Of a stretch of 43,114 nucleotides of DNA, positions 1 through 8,374 are shown piece after piece. The notes under the pieces were generated by a model. That model did not search any database. It had not been told where the DNA came from and worked only from the letters and a program-made list of their open reading frames with translations. Source of the stretch: Martensiomyces pterosporus (taxonomy: Eukaryota > Kickxellomycota > Kickxellomycetes > Kickxellales > Kickxellaceae); the NCBI GenBank assembly GCA_025201845.1, contig MU604054.1, positions 1-43,114 of the forward strand, read 5' to 3'. A program made the position numbers and the translations under genes. The first letter of the stretch is position 1; each line of letters opens with the position of its first letter.

Positions 1-201
1 GCTGTTGCCGGCCTGTTTGGTACAGCTGAGGTGACAGCTCTTGCAGCTGTCGCTTGTCCAGCCACCTGCTGGCTCGGGGGTCGTGCTGCGTGCTGCACTT
101 GTCCCACCGCTTGGGCTCTTGCTGTAGAGCCCCTCGTCTCCGGCATTCTTATGAATTTCGTGAGACGGTATCCTAATTGTAGTTGGCTTGAAGTGTGCTG
201 A
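1..201 (+). CDS. possible 3' end of an unidentified gene (partial)
   Basis: Frame 1 stays open from the first base to a TGA at 199-201, giving 66 codons rich in Ala, Cys and Leu. The other two plus frames close within about 35 bases. An AT-rich stretch with overlapping AATAAA signals follows at about 213-230, as expected for a 3' UTR. No domain is recognisable and the start lies outside the window. It could be chance openness in GC-rich DNA, so this is a weak call. Confidence 0.25.
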   Translation, partial: AVAGLFGTAEVTALAAVACPATCWLGGRAACCTCPTAWALAVEPLVSGILMNFVRRYPNCSWLEVC

Positions 202-472
202 GAGGCAAAACGATAATAAATAAATAAATATAGACTAGTAGACGTCACTGGGGTATGCAGGTGCTATATAGAGTGCATGCAGTTCCGCCATCCAGGAGTT
301 CAATTTAAGGTTGTAGGAATCGAGCCGACTCGAGCCGAATCGGCAGCTGTCCAAAGAAAAAAAAACTCTCCCAGCCTCAGTGCCAGCAGCTAGGTTTTGC
401 ATTTGGCCATGCTGCTCGCCTCCCAATGCAACTCTTATGTGCTTTTAACCTTTCATTCAAATCAGCGTCATA

Positions 473-2932
473 ATGGCCGAGGCAGTGCCTACATTCGGAA
501 AGCCATGGGACACGGTTCAGCCGCCCCTGAGCAAGCCCATTTTGGACACAGTGTCGAGCATGGGCTTCGAGAACATGACGCCCGTTCAGGAAGCAGCGAT
601 TCCAGTGTTCATCAAGAACCGCGACGTTGTGGTGGAGGCAGCCACGGGATCGGGCAAAACCATGTCATTCATCATCCCGATCCTCGAGCTTTTGAACCGC
701 AACAAGCCCAAGCTGGCACACAGCGAGGTGGGCGCAATCATCATTTCGCCCACGAGAGAGCTGGCAAAGCAGATATTCACAGTGCTCGAAGGCGTGCTTC
801 AATTGACGGGGTTCCAGTACAAGGCGCATCTGGTTGTTGGCGGTTCGTCGTCGGCCACCAATACAGCTGACGAGCTGTCCGCGCTGAAGGAGATTGGGCC
901 TGATATTCTGGTCGGGACGCCTGGCCGGTTGGAAGACGTGCTGTGTGGGCGGCTGAAGAATGGCAAGAAGACAAAATCGGGGAAAATCACGGCATCTGGG
1001 GGAATCCGTGGCAGACGCAGCGCATCGGCGGCTAAGCTCGAGGTGCTTGTGCTGGACGAGGCCGACCGGCTCCTGGACATGGGGTTTGAGGCCTCGCTGA
1101 CCGCGATCTTCTCTGTGCTGCCCAAGCAGCGGCGCACGGGCCTGTTCTCGGCCACAATGAGCGAGGCGCTGAACCAGCTTGTTCGGACGGGACTGCGCAA
1201 CCCCGTAAGAGTGCAGGTGAAGGTGCAGGACAAGGACGGCGCCCGCGAGGAGAGAAGGATCCCGTCGACGCTGTCGATCAAGTACCTTGTCTGCCCGCCA
1301 GACCGCAAGCTGGCTCAGGTCCTGCGGCATATCCAGAGCAACGATGCACAAAAGTACATAATCTACTTTAGCACGTGCGCGGCTGTCGATTACTTCTACA
1401 AGCTTCTCAGGCGCCTCTTGTGCCCTACTGCGGATATTGTGCCAGGAGGCAGGAAGGTGCTGAAGGAGGAAAGGGAGCGGACAAGGGGGGCTTTCAATGT
1501 CGAGTTCCCCATCTCGGTGTTCTCGCTCCATGGGCAGATGGTGCAGAAGAAGCGCGAGTCCACATACGAGTCGTTCTCAGCCATCCCGCCGGGCGAGACG
1601 GGGATCCTGCTCTGCACTGATGTGGCCAGCCGCGGCCTGGACATTCCCGACGTTGATTTCGTCATTCAGTGGGACCCACCCACAGACCCAAAATCATTCG
1701 CCCACAGATGCGGGCGCACTGCGCGAGCCGGCCGCAGTGGTCAGGCGCTGGTCTTCCTTAGTCCTGGATCCGAAGAAGCATATGTCGATTTTCTGGCACT
1801 ACGCAAGATCCCCATGATGCCGGCCAACTACCTGTGGCTGGACGATGAGGGGAATGTCACACTTACGGCACCAAAAGACGCTGTCATCACCGAGGCCGCC
1901 GAAGAGAGTGACGAGGAATCTGATTCAAAAGCTGGCGGTGGTGGTGGAAGCGAGGGCGACTCTGAGGAGGATCCGGAGAGGAAGGGGAAGGAGCAAACAA
2001 AGAAGCGGAAGCGCACCAAAAGACGCAGTGCGCTGCGCATTCAGTACCCTGCCGATACGCGCAGCGACAGCATGATTGAGATGCTGCGTGGCCTTGCGGC
2101 CACTGACCGCGACATCTATGAGCGCGGAAAGCTGGCGTTCGTGTCGTTTATCCAGTCATACTCGAAGCACGAGGCTACGTTTATCTTCCGCCTCAAGGAG
2201 CTGGCCATCATCGAAGTGGCCAAGGGATTCGCGCTTCTTCACCTGCCGAGCATGCCCGAGTTCCGGGGTCGGCCAACTGGCCGCTTCGTCAAGTACAACA
2301 TCGATACTGATGCGATTCCGTTCATCGATGGCAAACGCGAGAACCAGCGGTTGGCAAAGCTGGAGGCTGCCAGAGAAGAGGCAAGGAAGGCTGCGCTGGC
2401 CAAGGACAAGGATGCTGAGAAGCAGAAGAAGAAGAAGAACAAGCAGAACAACACCGACGCGTGGTCGGAGGCCAAGGAGGCCAAGGAGCGCACCCGCGAG
2501 CGCAAGCTAAAGAGGATCAAGAAGAGAGATGCGCTGGCGTCGGCGGAGGAACAAAGGCTGATGGCAGAGATCAACGACCCGAGCCTTAAGGAGATGCTCG
2601 CTAAGGACCCTTTGCTCGCAAAGCGCATGCTCAACCATAGAGACAAGTCGTTGCGCGACATGGCCGAGATTGCCGCGAAGGCGCATGGGAAGGAGAAGAA
2701 GCCTGCGCGGAAACTGGAGGACATCATCTCCGAGGCAAAGTACATGAAGCGCCGCTCGAAGTACAGCTCCGATGACAGCAGCAGCGATAGTGAGCCAGAG
2801 GAGGATGACTGGGAGATGATTGCGCGCAAAGAGAAGGTCCGCGCGAGACTGGCAAAGCAGGCCATGGCCAAGCGCAAGCGATTCACATTCGACCCTGGCT
2901 TCTCTGACGATGAGGCCGAAGACCAGGCATAG
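473..2932 (+). CDS. SPB4: ATP-dependent rRNA helicase Spb4 (DEAD-box, DDX55 type)
   Basis: This is an 819-residue DEAD-box RNA helicase of the Spb4/DDX55 type, which acts in the nucleolus on 60S pre-ribosomes. The motifs appear in order: the Q-motif region (about 33-45), Walker A ATGSGKT (57-63), PTREL (93-97), TPGR (149-152), DEAD (195-198) and SAT (226-228). The second RecA lobe carries DVASRGLD and HRCGRTARAGRSG. A C-terminal extension domain (DUF4217 type, about 535-600) and a long Lys/Glu-rich basic tail follow, both typical of Spb4. A Gly/Ser/Glu-rich acidic linker at about 475-510 is lineage-specific. The ATG at 473 begins a run that matches the family N-terminus directly, and no intron is needed. 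The length is longer than yeast Spb4 (about 600) because of the linker and tail. Confidence 0.93.
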   Translation: MAEAVPTFGKPWDTVQPPLSKPILDTVSSMGFENMTPVQEAAIPVFIKNRDVVVEAATGSGKTMSFIIPILELLNRNKPKLAHSEVGAIIISPTRELAKQIFTVLEGVLQLTGFQYKAHLVVGGSSSATNTADELSALKEIGPDILVGTPGRLEDVLCGRLKNGKKTKSGKITASGGIRGRRSASAAKLEVLVLDEADRLLDMGFEASLTAIFSVLPKQRRTGLFSATMSEALNQLVRTGLRNPVRVQVKVQDKDGAREERRIPSTLSIKYLVCPPDRKLAQVLRHIQSNDAQKYIIYFSTCAAVDYFYKLLRRLLCPTADIVPGGRKVLKEERERTRGAFNVEFPISVFSLHGQMVQKKRESTYESFSAIPPGETGILLCTDVASRGLDIPDVDFVIQWDPPTDPKSFAHRCGRTARAGRSGQALVFLSPGSEEAYVDFLALRKIPMMPANYLWLDDEGNVTLTAPKDAVITEAAEESDEESDSKAGGGGGSEGDSEEDPERKGKEQTKKRKRTKRRSALRIQYPADTRSDSMIEMLRGLAATDRDIYERGKLAFVSFIQSYSKHEATFIFRLKELAIIEVAKGFALLHLPSMPEFRGRPTGRFVKYNIDTDAIPFIDGKRENQRLAKLEAAREEARKAALAKDKDAEKQKKKKNKQNNTDAWSEAKEAKERTRERKLKRIKKRDALASAEEQRLMAEINDPSLKEMLAKDPLLAKRMLNHRDKSLRDMAEIAAKAHGKEKKPARKLEDIISEAKYMKRRSKYSSDDSSSDSEPEEDDWEMIARKEKVRARLAKQAMAKRKRFTFDPGFSDDEAEDQA

Positions 2933-2963
2933 ATGTCGCGGAGGTTTGCAGCACCTGGTTCTA

Positions 2964-2969
2964 AATAAA
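2964..2969 (+). terminator. polyadenylation signal of SPB4
   Basis: AATAAA lies 32 bases after the SPB4 stop codon and is followed by an A/T-rich run. The convergent Tim17-family gene ends at 3054, so the two 3' UTRs must be very short or overlap. Confidence 0.6.
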
Positions 2970-3053
2970 ATATATTTATAATAGACATTACCGCATGCAC
3001 GAGCGGTTTGGCTACGGGCTCTATGTTATTATGGGACTGAAAGTGATCTCCGT

Positions 3054-3626
3054 CTACTGCGCTGGTAGCCGCCTTTGTGCCCAGACGATGTAAGCCGGCG
3101 GGCTGCCTGCCTTCCAGCGCAGCCCGTCTTGCATAGCGCCAGTCACCAGCCCAACGCCGAGCCCAGCCACACCCGCCCTCCGTGCGCTCGACTTGGGCAG
3201 CTTTGCGATAAGCGAAATGCCGACTGCGGTGGCTGCGCCGGCAATGACAGAGCTGGCCATCTGCGCCTCACCCAGGGCTCTGTCGAGACCTGCTTCGATC
3301 AGCGAGTACGCGAGCACACAGCCGCCGATCCTGCCGCCGTACCTGACTGCGCCTTTCATTCCGCCAAGGAGCACTCTGTAGTTCTTCCATTTCTGGTAGA
3401 AGAACCAGCCCTCGACTGTGGTTGGCAGCCTGTGCGCGCGCTCCGCCAGGTACTGGCGGCCGGAGAGTTGGCCTCCCAGGTATGCCCCGCATACGGCGCC
3501 CACGCCGCCTGACACCATGGCCATGGCTACGATGCGGTCTGCTGGGCCCATCCGGATCCGGTCAAGCTTTGCCGCTGCGCCGGGCGTGCCACCGTCGCTG
3601 TCTGCCAAGTGCTGCTGCTGCCCCAT
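3054..3626 (-). CDS. Tim17/Tim22/Tim23-family membrane protein
   Basis: This 190-residue protein has the Gly-rich hydrophobic pattern of the Tim17/22/23/PMP24 superfamily. The likely membrane segments are at about 32-52, 85-111, 123-141 and 150-168, with repeated GxxxG-like spacing (GGVGAVCGAYLGG, YGGRIGG, AGLGVGLVTG). A WFFYQKWKNYR stretch lies before the second segment. It is probably in the inner mitochondrial membrane, either as a translocase-related subunit or as a complex I assembly factor like TIMMDC1; the sequence alone does not decide. The start was set at the ATG at 3626. The frame stays open further upstream, but that part is Pro-rich and looks like promoter. It is convergent with SPB4 and divergent from the P-type ATPase gene. 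Confidence 0.7.
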   Translation of the reverse strand: MGQQQHLADSDGGTPGAAAKLDRIRMGPADRIVAMAMVSGGVGAVCGAYLGGQLSGRQYLAERAHRLPTTVEGWFFYQKWKNYRVLLGGMKGAVRYGGRIGGCVLAYSLIEAGLDRALGEAQMASSVIAGAATAVGISLIAKLPKSSARRAGVAGLGVGLVTGAMQDGLRWKAGSPPAYIVWAQRRLPAQ

Positions 3627-3994
3627 TCGTCTCGACTCGTGCGGTTTTCGGCCGGTTTTCCCGTGTGAAGTGAAAGCTGGGGGTAGATAAGGAAGCGGGC
3701 AAAGCGGGTGTTTAGATGGAGGGACTGCTGCTTTGAGGGGTCGCCATCGCTTGTCCAAGCCAGGCGCTTGGCTCAACCACCTTGCCAAGCACAGCTGCGC
3801 CAAATTATGAGACCAGCGCTTGCAGAGGGTTTAGGGCTCTGGCAAAAAGATCGCTCCTCGCCAGCCCCGCTCTTTTCGTTTCTTTCCTCTCCTCTGCACA
3901 CAACGCGCATCCCTGTTTAAGCACTACTTTTTCTTGCTGGTCTTCTCTTTTCCTACCTAGCAGCACGCAAACTGGAACTAGCAAAGCCACTGGA
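3627..3994. promoter_or_regulatory. divergent promoter region, Tim17-family gene / P-type ATPase gene
   Basis: This spacer of 368 bases lies between two divergent start codons. It is strongly pyrimidine-rich on the plus strand from about 3860 to 3960 and includes a CT-rich run ending in CCTAG at 3960. That run could be the 3' splice site of a 5' UTR intron of the ATPase gene, but no clear donor was identified. No TATA box stands out. Confidence 0.4.
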
Positions 3995-6900
3995 ATGGAG
4001 GCGGCAAACCACTTGGAGCACCTGGGCCAGCTTCACGACCGTGTGCGGCAGTGGCAGCCGTGGGTGCGGTCGCTCGCCGAAGTCGCCGACAACCTAGGCG
4101 TCGACCCCTCGCGCGGCCTGGACCGGCTGGACGCCCTCAGCCGCCAGAGGCGCTTTGGGCCCAACGTCCCTGTCGACCTCAGCCAGAACCTGGGGTTCTT
4201 CAAGGTGTTCATGGAGGAAATAGCAGAGCCGATGATGCTCCTGCTGCTCTCCGTCGGCGTCCTGTATTCGATTTGGGGCGAGCCCTGGGACGCAGCGACG
4301 ATATTTGTGACCATCTTGGTAGTCATCGGGCTGGAGGTGTTTACAGAGTGGCGGGCAAAGAGAGCACTTGCCTCATTGATGAACTCGGTCCCCACCAACA
4401 CGTCGGTGCTGCGTGATGGCCGCGAGGGCGTAGTGGCTGCCGACGAGCTCGTGCCTGGTGACGTGTTGCTCCTGGCGCATGGCCAGTCGGTTCCTGCCGA
4501 CGCCGTGGTGGCGGTGTGCCATGGGTTCTCTGTGGACGAGAGCATGCTGACAGGAGAGTCTGTCAACGTGTACAAGGCGGCTCTGGGAACGGGGCATGCG
4601 CTCGGTGGAAATGGCAATGAGAGCGGAAACATAAACACAAACATTGCGCCCGACAATGGCGAGTCCCACTACTCAATTGAGAGCGAGGACGATGGCTTCC
4701 CCAACTACGACGAGTTGCAGGAAATCCCTCCCACGCTTGTGTGCGCTGGAACCACTGTGACGTCTGGGCGTGCAGTGTGCATTGTCGTGGCCACTGGCTC
4801 GCACACCGAGATTGCAGCAAACATCGCAAGACTGATGAAAGGGGGCAAGCCTCCTCCAACACCCTTGCAGCGGCGGATGAAGAAGCTCGCTGGGTCCCTG
4901 TCGCTTGTTGCAATAGCGGTCTGCGTTTTGATCACGCTTGTTGGTCTGCTGAAGGGCATGGAGTGGCGCACGGCCATCCTGATGGGCATGAGCCTGGCGT
5001 TTGCGACGATTCCCGAAGAGCTGCCGCTGATTGCAAAGGCGTCGCTGGCTCTTGGTGCTAGGCAGCTGGCGCGCCATAAGCTGCTTGTGCGCAGGCTCAC
5101 TGCTGCTGATGCGCTGGCGTCGGTGTCGGTGATTGTGACCGACAAGACGGGGACGCTTACCCGCAACCAGCTTGTTGTTTCGTCGGTACTGACCATTAGC
5201 TCTGATGGCTCTGATGGCGACGCACTGGCCGTTGAGGTCATCACGCCTGAGGCGATATCCGCAAGCGAAAAGTCGGCCGCGCTGGCTGCGCCCTTGTACG
5301 CAGCGTGGTCGCTCTCTGTTGACCCACTTGAGGCCAAGCCGCTGGCGCAGTTCCTGGAGTCGGTTGAGACCAAGTCATCTGGCCGCTCGTCGATTGGCAC
5401 TCCGGCCAGAAATCTGACCGTCAAGTCGCGCGCAAAGAGCACCGGGCAGCACTTGCCTGGCAAGGGCAGTGTTTCGAGTGGCGGGTCTGCGTTCCGCCCG
5501 CTCCGTGGATTTGGCAAGGATTTTATGAACTCGGCTGTGCTGCAGAGCTTGCTTGGCGCGGAAGACAGCGACAGTGGCGACTTGGAGCTGCCGCGTGATC
5601 CGGCCACTGACAATATCCCGCTGCTGACCATAGCAGAGTCAATCTCGATTGTTTGCGAGCGCTTGCCTGAGCCATCTGGCGAGCTTCCATTCGACGCAAC
5701 GCTGCGCATCTCTGCACGAACCCGCTCGCCAGCTAAGGTGCCGATTTCCTTCGATGCGCGTGGAGGAACGAAGGCAAAGCAAGACGAAGCAGCCACTGCA
5801 GCATCTTCCTCGTCTGCTACACCCACGAGGCAGAAGCACTGGACCGTGGTCAAGGGCGCTCCGGAGACCCTCCTCCCAATGTGCGACCGCGTGTGGAAGA
5901 CCACGGCTACTGGCGTCCCCGTATCCGTCAGTGCTGTCAGCAGTGGAAACGTGGACGGGATCCAAGAGATGTCAGAGTCGTTTTCCCAGACTGTCTCTCG
6001 CAGCGCCACGAAGCTGGCAGTCGGTGGCAGCCGCGTTATTGCATACGCAATTGCAATTACCGATGGGCCACTGTTCTCGACCAAGGAGGGCGAAGCCGAC
6101 CGGGCGCCTCAGGAGCCAGGTCAGGCTGGCGGCAAGAACCGCAGGTGGAGCACTAGTGGCAGCCAGGCATTCAGATTTAGAGACCCCGAAGCCAGCGCCT
6201 CTTCCGCCACAACTGCTGAGCTGCCCGGCGGCGCCGCTACGCTGGACCGAGGCGCCAGTGCGCAGCAAGCTCTGCCTACAGACCTTGTCTTTGTCGGCGC
6301 ATTTGCGTTCTTTGATCCGCCGCAGCGCGAGGCAAAGCCCGTTTTGCAAGAGTGCCAGGATGCAGGCATCCGCGTTATCATGGCCACAGGCGACCACCCC
6401 AGCACGGCGCTGGCAGTGGCTAATGCAGTCGGCATCACCGAGGGCCATGCACCGCCTGATCCTAGCAGCGGACCTCAGTCGCGCAGCAGGGCTGTGTCCA
6501 GAGGTTCATACGATGCGATTGGCGGCTTGAAAATACAGCGAGGCAATGTCTCGCCAAGCGCGCCTGCTCCGAGCGAGATTCATGCTGTTACTGGCGAGAT
6601 GGTGCAAAAGAGCCTGTCTAATGGAACCTTTGAGCAGCTCATCGACGAGAGCAACGTTTTCGCTCGTGTCACTCCTGCGCAAAAGCTCCGGCTGGTGCAC
6701 TCGCTCCAAGCGCGCGGCGAGGTGGTTGCATTCATTGGCGACGGCATCAACGATGCGCCGTCGCTGACTCGTGCCGACGTCGGAATCTGCATGGGCGGCA
6801 ACCCGTCGACGGCCGACGTGGCCATGGACTCGGCGAGCCTGATTGTCCTCTCGGGCAAATTCTCCGGGGTTGTTCGGAGCCTGCGCGAGGGCCACCGGCT

Positions 6901-7795
6901 GAGTGCGAACATCGACAAGTGCTTGGTGTTCTACATTGCCTGCAAGCTGGCCATTGTGGCGCTGTTTGCATTTCTGCTTATAGTCGAGGGTGCCAGCCCG
7001 ATGACACCCGTCCAGGTCATCTTTATTGAGTTGTTCACCGACCTGGGCGCAACGTGGACGTTCCTCACAGAGAGACCCGAGGGCATACCGCGCAGAGCTG
7101 CCGAACCCGAGGCGTCGCTGACCGCGCTTGAGCTTGTGAGGGATGCGACGGGTGGCGGCAGCCGATCGGATGCGAGCGGGTATCTGGGCTTTGGCAAAGC
7201 GACGGATCGTGCGGTTGTGTTCTACGGGGCGCTGCTTTTTGCCACTTGCGCGCTGCCGCTAATTATTCCCTCGGTTCTGCTGCCATCCTGGGCAGTTGCG
7301 CCTGTGGCGCCCACGCTAACGTTCTTGACCTGGATGGCGGCCCACTCGCTGCTGGGCAACTCCATGCGCACAAAGCTGGTGCCGCTGCGTGTCCACGATG
7401 GGCATTCATCGGCAGCTGCCCCTCATGCTTCGTCCATTCCCTCGCTTGGCGCGCTGCAGCTGCAACCGGAGCTGCAACAGCAGCTGCTTCTACAAGGTAA
7501 CGGGGGTCTTCGCGCCCGCATCAACATCCCTGGAATTGCCTGGGTTACCTGCAGCCTGCTGGCTGTTGTCCTGGCATCGACCATAACGCCTGTCAGCGCT
7601 CACCTGGGCATCGTCCAGCTGGATGCTGTGGAGTGGGTCATGGTCGTCCTTTCGCCGCTGCTGCTGTTTGGCGGTCTGGAGCTATCGAAGGAAATCAGGT
7701 TCGCGCGGTTCAAGCGCGACCACCATATCCGCTACGAGGACGCTGGCGATGACGCTGCTCTGGGTGGTGACCGGCGGCCGCTTATTTCTGGCTGA
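3995..7795 (+). CDS. cation-transporting P-type ATPase (P2-like, PEEL-type)
   Basis: A P-type ATPase of 1266 residues. In order it shows an N-terminal cation-ATPase region with RRFGPN, the actuator motif TGES (186-189), the M4 motif PEELP (340-344), the phosphorylation site DKTGTLT (D383), the nucleotide-binding motif KGAPE (about 620), TGD (798-800) and the hinge GDGINDAP (915-922). C-terminal membrane segments follow, including IELFTDLGATW in the M6 region. The N domain is about 70 residues longer than in SERCA and has Ser-rich inserts. Animal and yeast Ca2+ pumps carry PEGL in M4; PEE[FL]P is commoner in bacterial-type cation ATPases. The ion is therefore unknown: Ca2+ and Mn2+ are possible, but this is inference. 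The start was set at the ATG at 3995 because the 71 codons upstream, though open, look like a pyrimidine-rich leader. Confidence 0.88.
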   Translation: MEAANHLEHLGQLHDRVRQWQPWVRSLAEVADNLGVDPSRGLDRLDALSRQRRFGPNVPVDLSQNLGFFKVFMEEIAEPMMLLLLSVGVLYSIWGEPWDAATIFVTILVVIGLEVFTEWRAKRALASLMNSVPTNTSVLRDGREGVVAADELVPGDVLLLAHGQSVPADAVVAVCHGFSVDESMLTGESVNVYKAALGTGHALGGNGNESGNINTNIAPDNGESHYSIESEDDGFPNYDELQEIPPTLVCAGTTVTSGRAVCIVVATGSHTEIAANIARLMKGGKPPPTPLQRRMKKLAGSLSLVAIAVCVLITLVGLLKGMEWRTAILMGMSLAFATIPEELPLIAKASLALGARQLARHKLLVRRLTAADALASVSVIVTDKTGTLTRNQLVVSSVLTISSDGSDGDALAVEVITPEAISASEKSAALAAPLYAAWSLSVDPLEAKPLAQFLESVETKSSGRSSIGTPARNLTVKSRAKSTGQHLPGKGSVSSGGSAFRPLRGFGKDFMNSAVLQSLLGAEDSDSGDLELPRDPATDNIPLLTIAESISIVCERLPEPSGELPFDATLRISARTRSPAKVPISFDARGGTKAKQDEAATAASSSSATPTRQKHWTVVKGAPETLLPMCDRVWKTTATGVPVSVSAVSSGNVDGIQEMSESFSQTVSRSATKLAVGGSRVIAYAIAITDGPLFSTKEGEADRAPQEPGQAGGKNRRWSTSGSQAFRFRDPEASASSATTAELPGGAATLDRGASAQQALPTDLVFVGAFAFFDPPQREAKPVLQECQDAGIRVIMATGDHPSTALAVANAVGITEGHAPPDPSSGPQSRSRAVSRGSYDAIGGLKIQRGNVSPSAPAPSEIHAVTGEMVQKSLSNGTFEQLIDESNVFARVTPAQKLRLVHSLQARGEVVAFIGDGINDAPSLTRADVGICMGGNPSTADVAMDSASLIVLSGKFSGVVRSLREGHRLSANIDKCLVFYIACKLAIVALFAFLLIVEGASPMTPVQVIFIELFTDLGATWTFLTERPEGIPRRAAEPEASLTALELVRDATGGGSRSDASGYLGFGKATDRAVVFYGALLFATCALPLIIPSVLLPSWAVAPVAPTLTFLTWMAAHSLLGNSMRTKLVPLRVHDGHSSAAAPHASSIPSLGALQLQPELQQQLLLQGNGGLRARINIPGIAWVTCSLLAVVLASTITPVSAHLGIVQLDAVEWVMVVLSPLLLFGGLELSKEIRFARFKRDHHIRYEDAGDDAALGGDRRPLISG

Positions 7796-8374
7796 GGTTT
7801 GGGTAGCGGTAGTCGGAATTTCTTTTTGCTTTGTTGCGTGCGAGCCCCAGCAGCGCAGCAAATATCCTTTATGGCGCTGCGGCAGTTGATACGTGATTAA
7901 CCCTTTTCTTTTTAGCCGAGGTGGGAATCGCAAGAGATACAGGGACTAGAACGCCATCGCTTCTGTCTACACGGGGTCATCAGCAAAAGCGAGGTGCTAG
8001 CGAGCAATTGCCAATTTCTCACACGCCTGCACCCCAATTGACTATTCATTGGGGCTGGAAGAATGGCAAAAGGAACGAAGGCGTGCTTTGTTGTGTACTA
8101 GGCCTTATCTATTCGCCTATTAGCGGGCGACGAGGACCATTTTCCTTTTATGGAATCTCATTCGGTGTTCAACAGCTACCACCCCTTCAGCACTGTGCTC
8201 GGTAGAGCTTTTTCGTCTCCCAATCCAAAGTGTGGGTGTGGGGGACTGCAATAAAACACGACAGCGCCCTCTGCCGGTGCTTTTCATCTCACACGCGTTT
8301 ACCCTCCACAGCTGTAGCTCTGTCAAATATCTTTCTCTCGTGTATTTTAATTTTTTTCCATTGCATATGAGACA
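7796..8374. other. intergenic region, ATPase 3' end and Prm10-like promoter
   Basis: No gene is visible. A pyrimidine- and T-rich run at about 8325-8360 sits just before the ATG at 8375, as is usual upstream of fungal start codons. No AATAAA or strong TATA box was found. Confidence 0.5.

Noticed and set aside
3782..3994. In-frame 71-codon extension of the P-type ATPase
   Set aside because: Pyrimidine-rich leader sequence; the family N-terminus starts at the ATG at 3995.
4705..6084. Minus-strand ORF of 459 codons
   Set aside because: Antisense shadow of the P-type ATPase, which has all its catalytic motifs on the plus strand.
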